A stretch of DNA of 64,000 nt, from contig NZ_CP136573.1 of assembly GCF_035194505.1 (NCBI RefSeq), forward strand, positions 2,343,001-2,407,000, read 5' to 3'. Below the pieces are notes generated by a model. It was not told where the DNA came from. It worked only from the letters and a program-made list of their open reading frames with translations, and ran no database searches. A program made the translations under genes and the position numbers. This DNA is from Erythrobacter sp. GTDB lineage: Bacteria > Pseudomonadota > Alphaproteobacteria > Sphingomonadales > Sphingomonadaceae. Below, piece after piece: positions 45,366-52,343 of the stretch; position 1 is the stretch's first letter; each line of letters begins with the position of its first letter.

Positions 45366-45396
45366 GTGCCCGCCTCCGCGGGCACATCCTCGGTGC
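45366..45396. repeat. Dispersed hairpin repeat, copy 1
   Basis: 31-bp unit with stem GTGCCCGC / GCGGGCAC around a CTCC loop, followed by the conserved tail TCCTCGGTGC. Copies occur at 49362-49392 and 60841-60871. This copy sits five bases after the DUF192 stop. Confidence 0.85.
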
Positions 45397-45555
45397 TGTT
45401 CCTTCCTCCGGGTCAAGCCCGGGGTACGGGCACCTGCGGCTCGCGCCGTGCGCTCGCGGCCCCGTCCTTTGGCGGGCCGGTGCAACGCCTGATCCGGAGA
45501 TTGCGCGCATCTTCCTTCTTGGCGCTCTAATCCATTTCCGCTAGGCGCTCGGGCC

Positions 45556-45987
45556 ATGGGAATCCTCGGCAAAATCTTCACGTGGTGGGATGGTGCGACC
45601 ATCGGCACCCACCTCTGGGCCAGCCGCGCGGGCGGCGAGCATGTCGGCACCGATGCGGCCGGCAACAAATATTACCGGGCGCGCGCCAAGGCGGGCGGGG
45701 CCAACAACGGCTCCTACACGCAGCGCGAAAAGCGCTGGGTCATCTACAACGGCGCCAATGATGCCAGCCGCGTGCCGGCCGAATGGCACGGCTGGCTGCA
45801 CGGCACCTATGACGATGTGCCCGAAAGCCATCTGCCGCCTGCCAAGGTGTGGGAGGTTGACTACACCCCCAATGCCACCGGCACGGCGCAGGCCTATCTC
45901 CCGCAAGGCGCACTGGAGCGCGGGGGCACGCGCGCCCGCGCTGTGGGCGATTACGAGGCGTGGACTCCGGGCAGCACCGAGGCCTGA
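45556..45987 (+). CDS. NADH:ubiquinone oxidoreductase accessory subunit NDUFA12
   Basis: 143-residue homologue of the mitochondrial complex I 17.2-kDa subunit, a supernumerary subunit kept in alphaproteobacteria. Landmarks are FTWWDGATIGTHLW, the YYRARAK region, EKRWVIYNGANDASRVPAEWHGWLH and the C-terminal YEAWTPGS. It would sit on the cytoplasmic side of complex I. The nuo operon is elsewhere. The next gene starts nine bases after the stop, suggesting one transcript with the DUF2155 gene. Confidence 0.93.
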   Translation: MGILGKIFTWWDGATIGTHLWASRAGGEHVGTDAAGNKYYRARAKAGGANNGSYTQREKRWVIYNGANDASRVPAEWHGWLHGTYDDVPESHLPPAKVWEVDYTPNATGTAQAYLPQGALERGGTRARAVGDYEAWTPGSTEA

Positions 45988-45995
45988 TCAGCGCG

Positions 45996-46601
45996 ATGCG
46001 GCTCTCCCGCCTTGCCGCGCTGCTGATCTGCGCTTCGGGTCTTGCCGCCTGCGACTATGCGGGTGCGCCTGAAACGCAGCGCGTCCCGCTCGATAATCCC
46101 GCGCCTGCCGCCTCCGCCACTGTCGCAGCCGCCGATGCGGCCAGCAGCGGGGCGACCCCGATGGCGCAGCGCGTGGCGACGATCGGCCTGCTCAACAAGC
46201 GCAACAATGTCTCGCAGGATATCGTCCTCAAACCCGGCGAGATGCGCGAGATCGGGCCGGTGATCATCCGGCTTTCGGCGTGCGAGCGCACCGCACCCTG
46301 GGAGATGCCGCAAGAGACCGGCGCCTTCGTGCAGGTCGATATCCGCGAGCGCGGCCAGCAGCAGCACGCCCGCGTGTTCTCGGGCTGGCTGTTCCGCGAA
46401 TCGCCCAGCCTCAATGTGGTCGAACACCCGGTCTATGATGTCTGGGTCAAGAATTGCGCGATGCGCTGGCCGGGCGATGCGGATTCGGCGAGCCCTGCTG
46501 CCAAGCCTTCGGGAGCCCCTTCCGGCACACCTGCGCCTGCGGCCTCGGCGAGTCCGGCGGCGGCCCCGGCACCTGCGCCTGCCGCTTCGCCCGCAGCGTA
46601 A
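45996..46601 (+). CDS. DUF2155 lipoprotein with Ala/Pro-rich tail
   Basis: 201 residues. A signal peptide with lipobox LAAC (Cys19) is followed by an Ala-rich linker and the DUF2155 domain (about 55-165): GLLNKRNNVSQDIVLKPGEM, IIRLSACERTAPWE, QARVFSGWLF-type core and HPVYDVWVKNC. The function of the domain is unknown; it is widespread in alphaproteobacteria. The last 35 or so residues are Ala/Pro/Ser repeats, and their codons overlap the 3' end of the convergent aat gene by 169 bp. Confidence 0.85.
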   Translation: MRLSRLAALLICASGLAACDYAGAPETQRVPLDNPAPAASATVAAADAASSGATPMAQRVATIGLLNKRNNVSQDIVLKPGEMREIGPVIIRLSACERTAPWEMPQETGAFVQVDIRERGQQQHARVFSGWLFRESPSLNVVEHPVYDVWVKNCAMRWPGDADSASPAAKPSGAPSGTPAPAASASPAAAPAPAPAASPAA

Positions 46602-47257
46602 CCGCTCGCCTTCGCAAAGGCTCGCCACGCCGCGCCAAGGCTGCTGCGCGCCGGGCCGTGGGCCGCATCCACCAGCCGGCGATATTCGCGCTGCGGCAAC
46701 TCGCGCGCGCCCATCGAGCGCAGATGCTCGGTCATGAACTGGCAGTCGAGCAGCACGAAGCCCGCGTGCCGCAACAGCGCCACCAGCCACGCCAGCGCCA
46801 CCTTGCTGGCATTGTCGCGGCGCGAGAACATGCTCTCGCCGCAGAACACCTTGTCGAACGACACGCCGTAAAGCCCGCCGACCAGCAGCGGCGCGCCGTC
46901 CGGCCTTTCCTCCCAGCATTCCACCGAATGGGCGTGCCCGGCGCGGTGCAGCGCGATGTAGCTGGCGACGATCCGCTCGCTGATCCACGTCTCGGGATGA
47001 TCGGGGCGCGGATCGGCACAGGCGCGGATCACCTGTTCGAAATCGCGATCGACCGTCACGGTGAAGCGATCGGCGCGCAGCACCTTCCGCAAGCTTTTGG
47101 AGATATGCAGGCCGTCCAGCGGCAGGATTGCCCGCTCGCGCGGCTCGACCCAGAACACCTCGGCATCGTCCCGCCGGTCCGCCATCGGGAAGATCCCGCT
47201 GCGATAGGCGAGAAGCAGGGTCTCGACCGGGATCGGAGGGCGTTGCGGCGCGTGCAT
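46433..47257 (-). CDS. aat: Leucyl/phenylalanyl-tRNA-protein transferase
   Basis: 274-residue enzyme of the bacterial N-degron pathway that adds Leu or Phe to proteins with N-terminal Arg or Lys, marking them for ClpAP. Landmarks are LLLAYRSGIFPMA, VFWVEPRERAILPL, HSVECWEE, VGGLYGVSFDKVFCGESMFS and LLDCQFMTEHLRSMGA. The conserved domain ends near residue 222; about 50 further residues form an Ala/Gly-rich tail whose DNA overlaps the convergent DUF2155 gene. The ATG at 47255-47257 (complement) gives the family N-terminus. Confidence 0.92.
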   Translation of the reverse strand: MHAPQRPPIPVETLLLAYRSGIFPMADRRDDAEVFWVEPRERAILPLDGLHISKSLRKVLRADRFTVTVDRDFEQVIRACADPRPDHPETWISERIVASYIALHRAGHAHSVECWEERPDGAPLLVGGLYGVSFDKVFCGESMFSRRDNASKVALAWLVALLRHAGFVLLDCQFMTEHLRSMGARELPQREYRRLVDAAHGPARSSLGAAWRAFAKASGYAAGEAAGAGAGAAAGLAEAAGAGVPEGAPEGLAAGLAESASPGQRIAQFLTQTS

Positions 47258-47350
47258 GGTTGCGGTGCAGCATACAGGGGCGCAAGGGTCGTGGCAAAGA
47301 GGATTGCCTATCGCGCATCGCTTCGTTAAGTGGCGCCCCTCAGCGAGTGC

Positions 47351-47426
47351 AGGGGTGTAGCTCAGCTGGTAGAGCATCGGTCTCCAAAACCGAGGGCCAC
47401 GGGTTCGAATCCTGTCACCCCTGCCA
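47351..47426 (+). tRNA. tRNA-Trp (anticodon CCA)
   Basis: Complete cloverleaf: acceptor AGGGGTG with CACCCCT, D stem GCTC/GAGC, anticodon stem TCGGT/ACCGA with loop CTCCAAA (anticodon CCA), T arm ACGGG-TTCGAAT-CCTGT, encoded CCA. In many alphaproteobacteria this tRNA directly precedes secE; here about 1.1 kb lies between. Confidence 0.98.
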
Positions 47427-47497
47427 TTTCCACCTTAGTATCAAGTAGTTTAGCGGATATCGCTTGGGCGCGCTGAACCATCGGTGTATCCCTCGCC

Positions 47498-47513
47498 GTG
47501 CACATTTGTGCAC
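47498..47513. promoter_or_regulatory. 16-bp palindrome in the tRNA-Trp to secE insertion
   Basis: GTGCACATTTGTGCAC has seven-base inverted arms (GTGCACA/TGTGCAC). A half-site (AATGTGCAC) recurs at about 47570, 58 bp on. This could be an operator or a recombinase binding site of the inserted DNA; no protein can be assigned. The rest of 47427-47627 shows no gene. Confidence 0.4.
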
Positions 47514-47627
47514 TTTCCGCTGGCGAGGCTTGGTCAGAATCGGTGACTTCAGCCCCCTCTAGGTGCCCGAAATGTGCACGACGGCCAATAATGTGCTGAG
47601 ATATTTGCCGCTGCTACAAGGGGCAGT

Positions 47628-47783
47628 ATGAGCAATTTGACCGATGCAATGATCCGATCCGCCAAGCCGAGAGATCGCTGTTATGGCCTGAATGCCAGGG
47701 GCACGCCGCTCATGCGTCCTACCGACATCGCCAAGACCATGAATATCGGTCGGGCATTGGTCTACCGAGCACTGGCAGCATAG
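47628..47783 (+). CDS. Small ORF: integrase-like N-terminus joined to resolvase-like HTH (probable remnant)
   Basis: 51 codons. Residues 3-24 (LTDAMIRSAKPRDRCYGLN) look like the arm-binding N-terminus of tRNA-targeting tyrosine integrases. Residues 30-51 (RPTDIAKTMNIGRALVYRAL) look like the C-terminal helix-turn-helix of serine resolvases/invertases. No catalytic domain of either kind is present. AAGGGG precedes the ATG, so it could still be translated. Its place 200 bp after tRNA-Trp, a usual integration target, supports a mobile-element remnant. Similarity is by eye only; a novel small DNA-binding protein is the alternative. Confidence 0.5.
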   Translation: MSNLTDAMIRSAKPRDRCYGLNARGTPLMRPTDIAKTMNIGRALVYRALAA

Positions 47784-47793
47784 AGGCAGAAGT

Positions 47794-48288
47794 ATGGCTC
47801 GCAGGATCGTCTACGCGAAAAACACTCGCTTTTACCCAGACAGGGAGACCGCTTTGTGGATCGATCGAAGGGTTGAGATCGACTGCAAGGACAAAGTGTT
47901 CGTCGATCGATGGTCGGGCGATGTTGCCATCCAGCAGCCCAGCTATCTCGTCGGGCTATCCAGTCGAAGCTTTGAAGACGATCGTCCAACAATCATGGGA
48001 TATGGTCAGATCGACGATGTCGAGGACATCGCGTGGCTCAAGCAAGTAGCCTATCGATCGACCATGGAAGGCAACATTAGGGTCGAAACGCCCGTTCCGA
48101 TCGTCGCCCGCATCCATCAACTCAAACTGCGCCGGGATGGATATGAAGGCTTCGAGGTTGAAGTGCTGACTGGTGACGATGCCAAAGCGTTGATCAAAGC
48201 TGCTAAGCGAGAAGAGGCGATCGCAACTCTGAAAGAGGTCTGGTGGCTGATCCCGATTGGCATAGGCGTTCTGTGGTGGATGTTCTGA
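47794..48288 (+). CDS. Hypothetical protein with C-terminal membrane anchor
   Basis: 164 residues, not recognised. The N-terminal part is mixed alpha/beta and charged; the last 17 residues (VWWLIPIGIGVLWWMF) form a short Trp-flanked hydrophobic segment, so a tail-anchored inner-membrane protein with a cytosolic domain is likely. There is no signal peptide. GAGG lies eight bases before the ATG, and the gene starts 10 bp after the chimeric small ORF. Base composition is visibly less GC-rich than neighbouring genes, with AAG, GAT, ATC and CGA codons common, suggesting acquired DNA. Confidence 0.7.
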   Translation: MARRIVYAKNTRFYPDRETALWIDRRVEIDCKDKVFVDRWSGDVAIQQPSYLVGLSSRSFEDDRPTIMGYGQIDDVEDIAWLKQVAYRSTMEGNIRVETPVPIVARIHQLKLRRDGYEGFEVEVLTGDDAKALIKAAKREEAIATLKEVWWLIPIGIGVLWWMF

Positions 48289-48525
48289 ACTTCATTGACG
48301 CCTAAAGACCCTGCCCTTCGTGTGTCGCACCTCAGGTGTCTGCACCCGCACAGCGCCTTGCAATCCTAGCCGCTCCGGCGTAAGGGAGCCTCGTCTTCCC
48401 GACATCGGTAATCATCCAGCCCCTCCGGCGACCTTGTCCCGGGCGGCGCGGACCCCTACCTGAAAGCCGGCTTGGGAAAGACTCGGGGCAAGACCCGAAG
48501 GCATTACGCGAAGGAACGGGCTATC

Positions 48526-48756
48526 ATGGCCGAGCAGAAGCAGATCGCAGAAGAGAAGAAGCGCAAGACCTCGGTCGGCGAATTCGTCAATCAGGTGCGC
48601 GCCGAAACGGCCAAGATCGTCTGGCCGACCCGCGAGGAAACCGTCCGCACGTCGATCTTCGTGTTCATCTTCATGCTGATCCTCTCGATCTTCTTCCTCG
48701 GGATCGACAGCCTGTTCGGCGTCATCGTGCGCACCGCGATCGAATTTCTGCAGTAA
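48526..48756 (+). CDS. secE: Preprotein translocase subunit SecE
   Basis: 76-residue essential stabilising subunit of the SecYEG channel. An N-terminal charged region is followed by the family motif EFVNQVRAETAKIVWPTREET and one membrane helix (about 43-65). The single-helix form is the normal type outside enterobacteria. The start at 48526 matches family length and lies after an AAGGA site; upstream in-frame codons are not family-like. It opens the secE-nusG-rplK-rplA run. Confidence 0.93.
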   Translation: MAEQKQIAEEKKRKTSVGEFVNQVRAETAKIVWPTREETVRTSIFVFIFMLILSIFFLGIDSLFGVIVRTAIEFLQ

Positions 48757-48810
48757 GGCCCGGCCCCGCACGCGGGGCTGCCTGTCAGACGCATTTTTCA
48801 AGGATTTCCT

Positions 48811-49347
48811 ATGGCTCGCTGGTACATCATCCACGCTTATTCCGGTTTCGAGAACAAGGTCCGTGACGCGATCATTTCCGAGGCCGAGCGCCTCGGCCTC
48901 AGCGACGGGGTCGAGGAAGTTCAGGTCCCGACCGAAACCGTGACCGAAGTGAAGCGCGGCAAGAAGGTGCAGGTCGAACGCAAGTTCATGCCCGGCTACG
49001 TGCTCGCCAAGCTCAACATGACCGACGATGTCTACCACCTCGTCAAGAACACCCCGAAGGTGACCGGCTTCCTCGGCTCGGGCAACAAGCCGCAGCCGAT
49101 CTCCGAAAAGGAAGCCGCGCGCTACTTCGGCGGCGTGGCCGAAGCCCAGGCGACCCCGAAGCGCGACATCAGCGTCGATTACGAGATCGGCGATTCGGTC
49201 AAGGTGCTCGACGGCCCCTTCGCCAGCTTCAACGGCGTGGTGGAAGAGCTCGATTTCGACAAGGCCAAGGTCAAGGTCAGCGTCTCCATCTTCGGCCGCG
49301 CGACTCCGGTCGAGCTCGACTTCGAACAGGTCGAACTGGCGAAGTAA
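48811..49347 (+). CDS. nusG: Transcription termination/antitermination factor NusG
   Basis: 178-residue factor that binds RNA polymerase and links it to Rho or the ribosome. The NGN domain begins ARWYIIHAYSGFENKVRDAI and contains RKFMPGYVLAKL; the KOW domain is GDSVKVLDGPFASFNGVVEEL near the C-terminus. AAGGA lies upstream of the ATG. It stands 54 bp after secE. After its stop comes a copy of the dispersed hairpin repeat, and then a small zinc-ribbon-like gene instead of rplK directly. Confidence 0.96.
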   Translation: MARWYIIHAYSGFENKVRDAIISEAERLGLSDGVEEVQVPTETVTEVKRGKKVQVERKFMPGYVLAKLNMTDDVYHLVKNTPKVTGFLGSGNKPQPISEKEAARYFGGVAEAQATPKRDISVDYEIGDSVKVLDGPFASFNGVVEELDFDKAKVKVSVSIFGRATPVELDFEQVELAK

Positions 49348-49361
49348 GAATCATTGTGTGC

Positions 49362-49392
49362 GTGCCCGCCTCCGCGGGCTCGTCCTCGGTGC
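49362..49392. repeat. Dispersed hairpin repeat, copy 2
   Basis: Same 31-bp unit as at 45366, with arms GTGCCCGC / GCGGGCTC and the conserved TCCTCGGTGC tail (one stem mismatch). It lies 15 bases after the nusG stop, inside the ribosomal protein operon. Confidence 0.82.
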
Positions 49393-49483
49393 GTCCTTGT
49401 TGGCCTACCGCTTCGCTACTTGAGGCCATTGCGGCTTCTGGCGAAGCCGGATCATCGCCAAGCCGATAGGGGGTGACCGGTCC

Positions 49484-49660
49484 ATGAAAACCAGCCCCGG
49501 CATCTGTCAGAAGAAGCGCCGCTTCGCCACGCGCGAGGCGGCGGATGCGGCGGCGTTGGCGGCGGATGTGACCTTGCGCACTTACAAATGCGCGCTTTGT
49601 CACAGCTACCACCTCACCAGCCGCACCAAGGGCCTGCGTCCCCCTCGCGGTTTGGGTTGA
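49484..49660 (+). CDS. Small zinc-ribbon-like protein between nusG and rplK
   Basis: 58 residues, basic. Cys8, then YKCALCHSYHLTS with a CxxCxxxxH arrangement (Cys42, Cys45, His46, His49) that could bind zinc or nucleic acid. The pattern of an Arg/Lys start with FATREAADAAA, a short CALC knuckle and HLTS recalls small phage and bacterial proteins of unknown role. GGGGTGA precedes the ATG at good spacing. It is on the same strand as the ribosomal protein genes and may be transcribed with them. Confidence 0.65.
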   Translation: MKTSPGICQKKRRFATREAADAAALAADVTLRTYKCALCHSYHLTSRTKGLRPPRGLG

Positions 49661-49819
49661 TTTTGGTGCCGCCTGCGCCTATGCGCGCGCCTTCGCTCCG
49701 CCCTCGGGCAAGCGATTCCATGCGGGAGCCCGGGCCGTGCACGTGGCCTGAGCGTTTGACCGCTTAACATGAGCCTTGTTCGAAAGAGCATGGCGACAGT
49801 GCGATAGGAGTACGGCCAC

Positions 49820-50251
49820 ATGGCCAAGAAGATTGAAGGCTATATCAAGCTGCAGGTGCCCGCGGGCTCTGCCACGCCGTCGCCGCCGATCGGCCCGGCG
49901 CTGGGTCAGCGCGGCGTCAACATCATGGAATTCTGCAAGGCGTTCAATGCCGCCACGCAGGAGATGGAAAAGGGCATGCCGATCCCGACCGTGATCACGG
50001 TCTACGCGGATCGCTCGTTCACCTTCATTACCAAGACCCCGCCGGCGTCCTACTTCCTCAAGAAGGCTGCCAAGCTTTCGGGCGGCTCGAAGGAGCCGGG
50101 CAAGGTCGTCGCCGGCAAGGTGACCCAGAGCCAGATCAAGGAAATCGCCGAGGCCAAGATGGCCGATCTCAACGCCAATGACATCGACATGGCGATGCGC
50201 ATCATCGAGGGCTCGGCCCGTTCGATGGGCCTTGAAGTGGTGGAGGGCTGA
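49820..50251 (+). CDS. rplK: 50S ribosomal protein L11
   Basis: 143-residue L11, binding the GTPase-associated region of 23S rRNA. It starts AKKIEGYIKLQVPAGSATPS, and PPIGPALGQRGVNIMEFCKAFN and TKTPPASYFLKKAA are the family signature segments, with the C-terminal RNA-binding domain intact. AGGAG precedes the ATG. rplA begins four bases after its stop, the standard L11-L1 pair, where L1 can repress its own operon by binding the leader. Confidence 0.97.
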   Translation: MAKKIEGYIKLQVPAGSATPSPPIGPALGQRGVNIMEFCKAFNAATQEMEKGMPIPTVITVYADRSFTFITKTPPASYFLKKAAKLSGGSKEPGKVVAGKVTQSQIKEIAEAKMADLNANDIDMAMRIIEGSARSMGLEVVEG

Positions 50252-50255
50252 TCCG

Positions 50256-50948
50256 ATGACCAAGATTACCAAGAAGGCAAAGGTGCTCACCGCGCTTGAT
50301 CGCGAGAAGCTCTATTCGGTCGAAGAGGCTCTGGCCACGCTGCGCCAGTTCAAGGGCAAGTTCGACGAGACCGTCGAAGTCGCCATGAACCTCGGCGTTG
50401 ATCCGCGTCACGCCGACCAGATGGTGCGCGGCATGGTGTCGCTGCCCTCGGGCACCGGCAAGGACGTGCGCGTCGCTGTGTTCGCCCGTGGTGACAACGC
50501 CGACAAGGCGCTGGCTGCCGGCGCTGACAAGGTGGGCGCCGAAGACCTCATGGAAGACATGATGGCCGGCAACCTCGACTATGACCGCGTGATCGCCTCG
50601 CCCGACATGATGGGTGTGGTGGGTCGTCTCGGCAAGGTGCTCGGCCCCAAGGGCCTGATGCCGAACCCGAAGCTCGGCACCGTGACCCCGAACGTGGCCC
50701 AGGCCGTGGCTGACGCCAAGGCAGGGCAGGTCGAGTTCCGCGTCGAAAAGCAGGGCATCATCCACTCGGGCATCGGCAAGCTGAGCTTCTCCGATGACGC
50801 GCTGAAGGCCAACTTCAAGGCGCTGACCGAAGCCGTGGTGAAGTCGAAGCCCTCGGGTGCCAAGGGCAAGTACGTCCGCAAGGTCACCATGACCTCGTCG
50901 ATGGGCCCGGGCCTCAAGGTCGACCTCTCGGAAGTCGAAGGCGCGTAA
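50256..50948 (+). CDS. rplA: 50S ribosomal protein L1
   Basis: 230-residue L1 of the ribosomal stalk, also a translational repressor of the L11 operon in bacteria. Family landmarks are VEVAMNLGVDPRHADQMVRG, VIASPDMMGVVGRLGKVLGPKGLMPNPKLGTVT (positions within residues 112-146) and the C-terminal KYVRKVTMTSSMGPGLKVD. The start at 50256 gives the normal length. A strong terminator follows; rplJ-rplL and rpoBC do not follow here as they do in E. coli. Confidence 0.97.
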   Translation: MTKITKKAKVLTALDREKLYSVEEALATLRQFKGKFDETVEVAMNLGVDPRHADQMVRGMVSLPSGTGKDVRVAVFARGDNADKALAAGADKVGAEDLMEDMMAGNLDYDRVIASPDMMGVVGRLGKVLGPKGLMPNPKLGTVTPNVAQAVADAKAGQVEFRVEKQGIIHSGIGKLSFSDDALKANFKALTEAVVKSKPSGAKGKYVRKVTMTSSMGPGLKVDLSEVEGA

Positions 50949-51000
50949 TTTGTGAGAGGGCGGGCGCATCCGCGCCTGCCCTTTCTCGCAGAAACAAAAG

Positions 51001-51035
51001 GGGCCGGACGCCGCAGGGCGATCCGGCCCTTTCTT
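51001..51035 (+). terminator. Intrinsic terminator of the secE-rplA operon
   Basis: Stem GGGCCGGA (51001-51008) with TCCGGCCC (51022-51029), then TTTCTT. It ends the operon 52 bp after the rplA stop. Confidence 0.88.
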
Positions 51036-51085
51036 GTGCCGGCTTGCCTGATAGTATCTTGATTTCGCGCTCCGTATCGCCACTT

Positions 51086-51436
51086 ATGAGCTTGGCCGCC
51101 CACCCCCTCTCCCCGCCGGGCGCGCCGCAAGAGGTTCAAGAACAGGCGATGCCCGCTCCCCCCGAAGACGTGATGTTCGTCCACCCCCGCTGGTTCGTGA
51201 TCGGCTTTGCGCTTATCGCCTTTGCGCTCATCATCAATTACGATCTGCGCCTCGGCCTTGCTGCGGGCGCGGTGCTGGGCACCTTCGGGGCCGTGTGGCT
51301 CTATCTCGCCCTGCGCCTCAATCTGGTGGGGGATGACCGGCCGACCTATCGCCGCCGGGTGCTAGACCGGTTCCGCCAGCAGCTCAGCAATCGCCGCGAG
51401 GCGGAACGCCAGCGCGAAGACCGCTCAGGCGCGTAG
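51086..51436 (+). CDS. Two-helix inner-membrane protein, unknown function
   Basis: 116 residues with two membrane helices (about 36-53 and 58-78, FVIGFALIAFALIINYDLR and LAAGAVLGTFGAVWLYLALR) and a basic C-terminal tail rich in Arg and Glu. No ribosome site is convincing at 51086; an internal ATG at 51149 is an alternative that keeps both helices. The family is not recognised. Its 3' end overlaps the convergent acetyltransferase gene by 12 bp. Confidence 0.65.
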   Translation: MSLAAHPLSPPGAPQEVQEQAMPAPPEDVMFVHPRWFVIGFALIAFALIINYDLRLGLAAGAVLGTFGAVWLYLALRLNLVGDDRPTYRRRVLDRFRQQLSNRREAERQREDRSGA

Positions 51437-52339
51437 GCCTGACCGAATCCGCGCCAGCGCACCGGATCGCTGGGCCAGCGCCTTGGCCTGCGCCACCCCG
51501 CTATCGAATGCCCCGCGCGCGCCCAGCAGAGCGCGGTTCGCCAGCGTCGGCCGCAGCAGCATCACGCTGGCACAGGACGCGCTATGGGTGCCGAACATCG
51601 CCTTGTGTGCCCCGTCACCCTCGGTGAAATCGAACCAGCGATAGCGCTCTTCGGCAAACAGGCGCTCCAGCGCCTCCATCTGCAACACCGTGCCGGGCGA
51701 CAGCCGCGCATGATCGGGATCATAGCCGAGATGGGCATAGACCAGCGTGGCCCCGACCACCGGTAGCGAGAGATAGGCAATCGCCTGCTCCCCCGCATGC
51801 AGCAGGAAGCCGCGCATCCGGTCGTCCTCGGCCGCTTCCAGCATCGTCCGGTGCGCCTCCGGGCTGTCGGGCAGGCCGGCATCGAGCAGCCGCGCCTGAT
51901 AGGTGCGCGCCGAGAGCGGCAGGGCGGCGGCGAGAAAGGCTTCGATCTCGCCCGGGGTGCGGTGTTCGGTGACGGTGAAGCCGCCGGTCTCCTCCGCCAG
52001 CTTCTTGGCCTTGCGCCGCAAGGTCGAGCGGGTCTTGCCCGAGAAGCGCGCCATATAGGCATCGAAGCCGTCCGCCATATCGATGTAGTGGCGTGGATAA
52101 TCCTGCCGCCCGCCCGCGACAAAGCCGGGATAGCGGCCTGCGATGGCGGCCATCCGGCTGGCGGGGGCAGACAGGATGCGCAGGCCATCGGGGCCGGCCT
52201 CGGGCGCATCGGGCAAGGCCCCGCCCAGCACCTGTTCGAGCGAGAAGCTCCATGTGGTGAGCTGGCGCGGCACGGCCCAGAGGCGGCGCGCGCCGATGGT
52301 GAAGTCGACCGGAATGGCGTGTGCCGGAGAACTCGCCAT
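51425..52339 (-). CDS. GNAT/FemAB-like acyltransferase (BioF2-like)
   Basis: About 304 residues. The core GFDAYMARFSGKTRSTLRRKAKKL and the C-terminal GTVLQMEALERLF-YRWFDFTEGD segments fit the acetyltransferase_6/FemAB-like GNAT family, often found with exopolysaccharide and cell-envelope genes. The first in-frame ATG (52357) would overlap the upstream gene; I prefer 52339. It follows the polysaccharide deacetylase gene on the same strand with hardly any gap, so both probably act on the same surface polymer. The substrate is unknown. Confidence 0.78.
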   Translation of the reverse strand: MASSPAHAIPVDFTIGARRLWAVPRQLTTWSFSLEQVLGGALPDAPEAGPDGLRILSAPASRMAAIAGRYPGFVAGGRQDYPRHYIDMADGFDAYMARFSGKTRSTLRRKAKKLAEETGGFTVTEHRTPGEIEAFLAAALPLSARTYQARLLDAGLPDSPEAHRTMLEAAEDDRMRGFLLHAGEQAIAYLSLPVVGATLVYAHLGYDPDHARLSPGTVLQMEALERLFAEERYRWFDFTEGDGAHKAMFGTHSASCASVMLLRPTLANRALLGARGAFDSGVAQAKALAQRSGALARIRSGLRA

Positions 52340-52343
52340 GGCC

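Noticed and set aside
47427..48525. attR-like duplicate of the tRNA-Trp 3' end
   Set aside because: No repeat of the T-arm and acceptor sequence was found before secE, so integration bounds are not shown.
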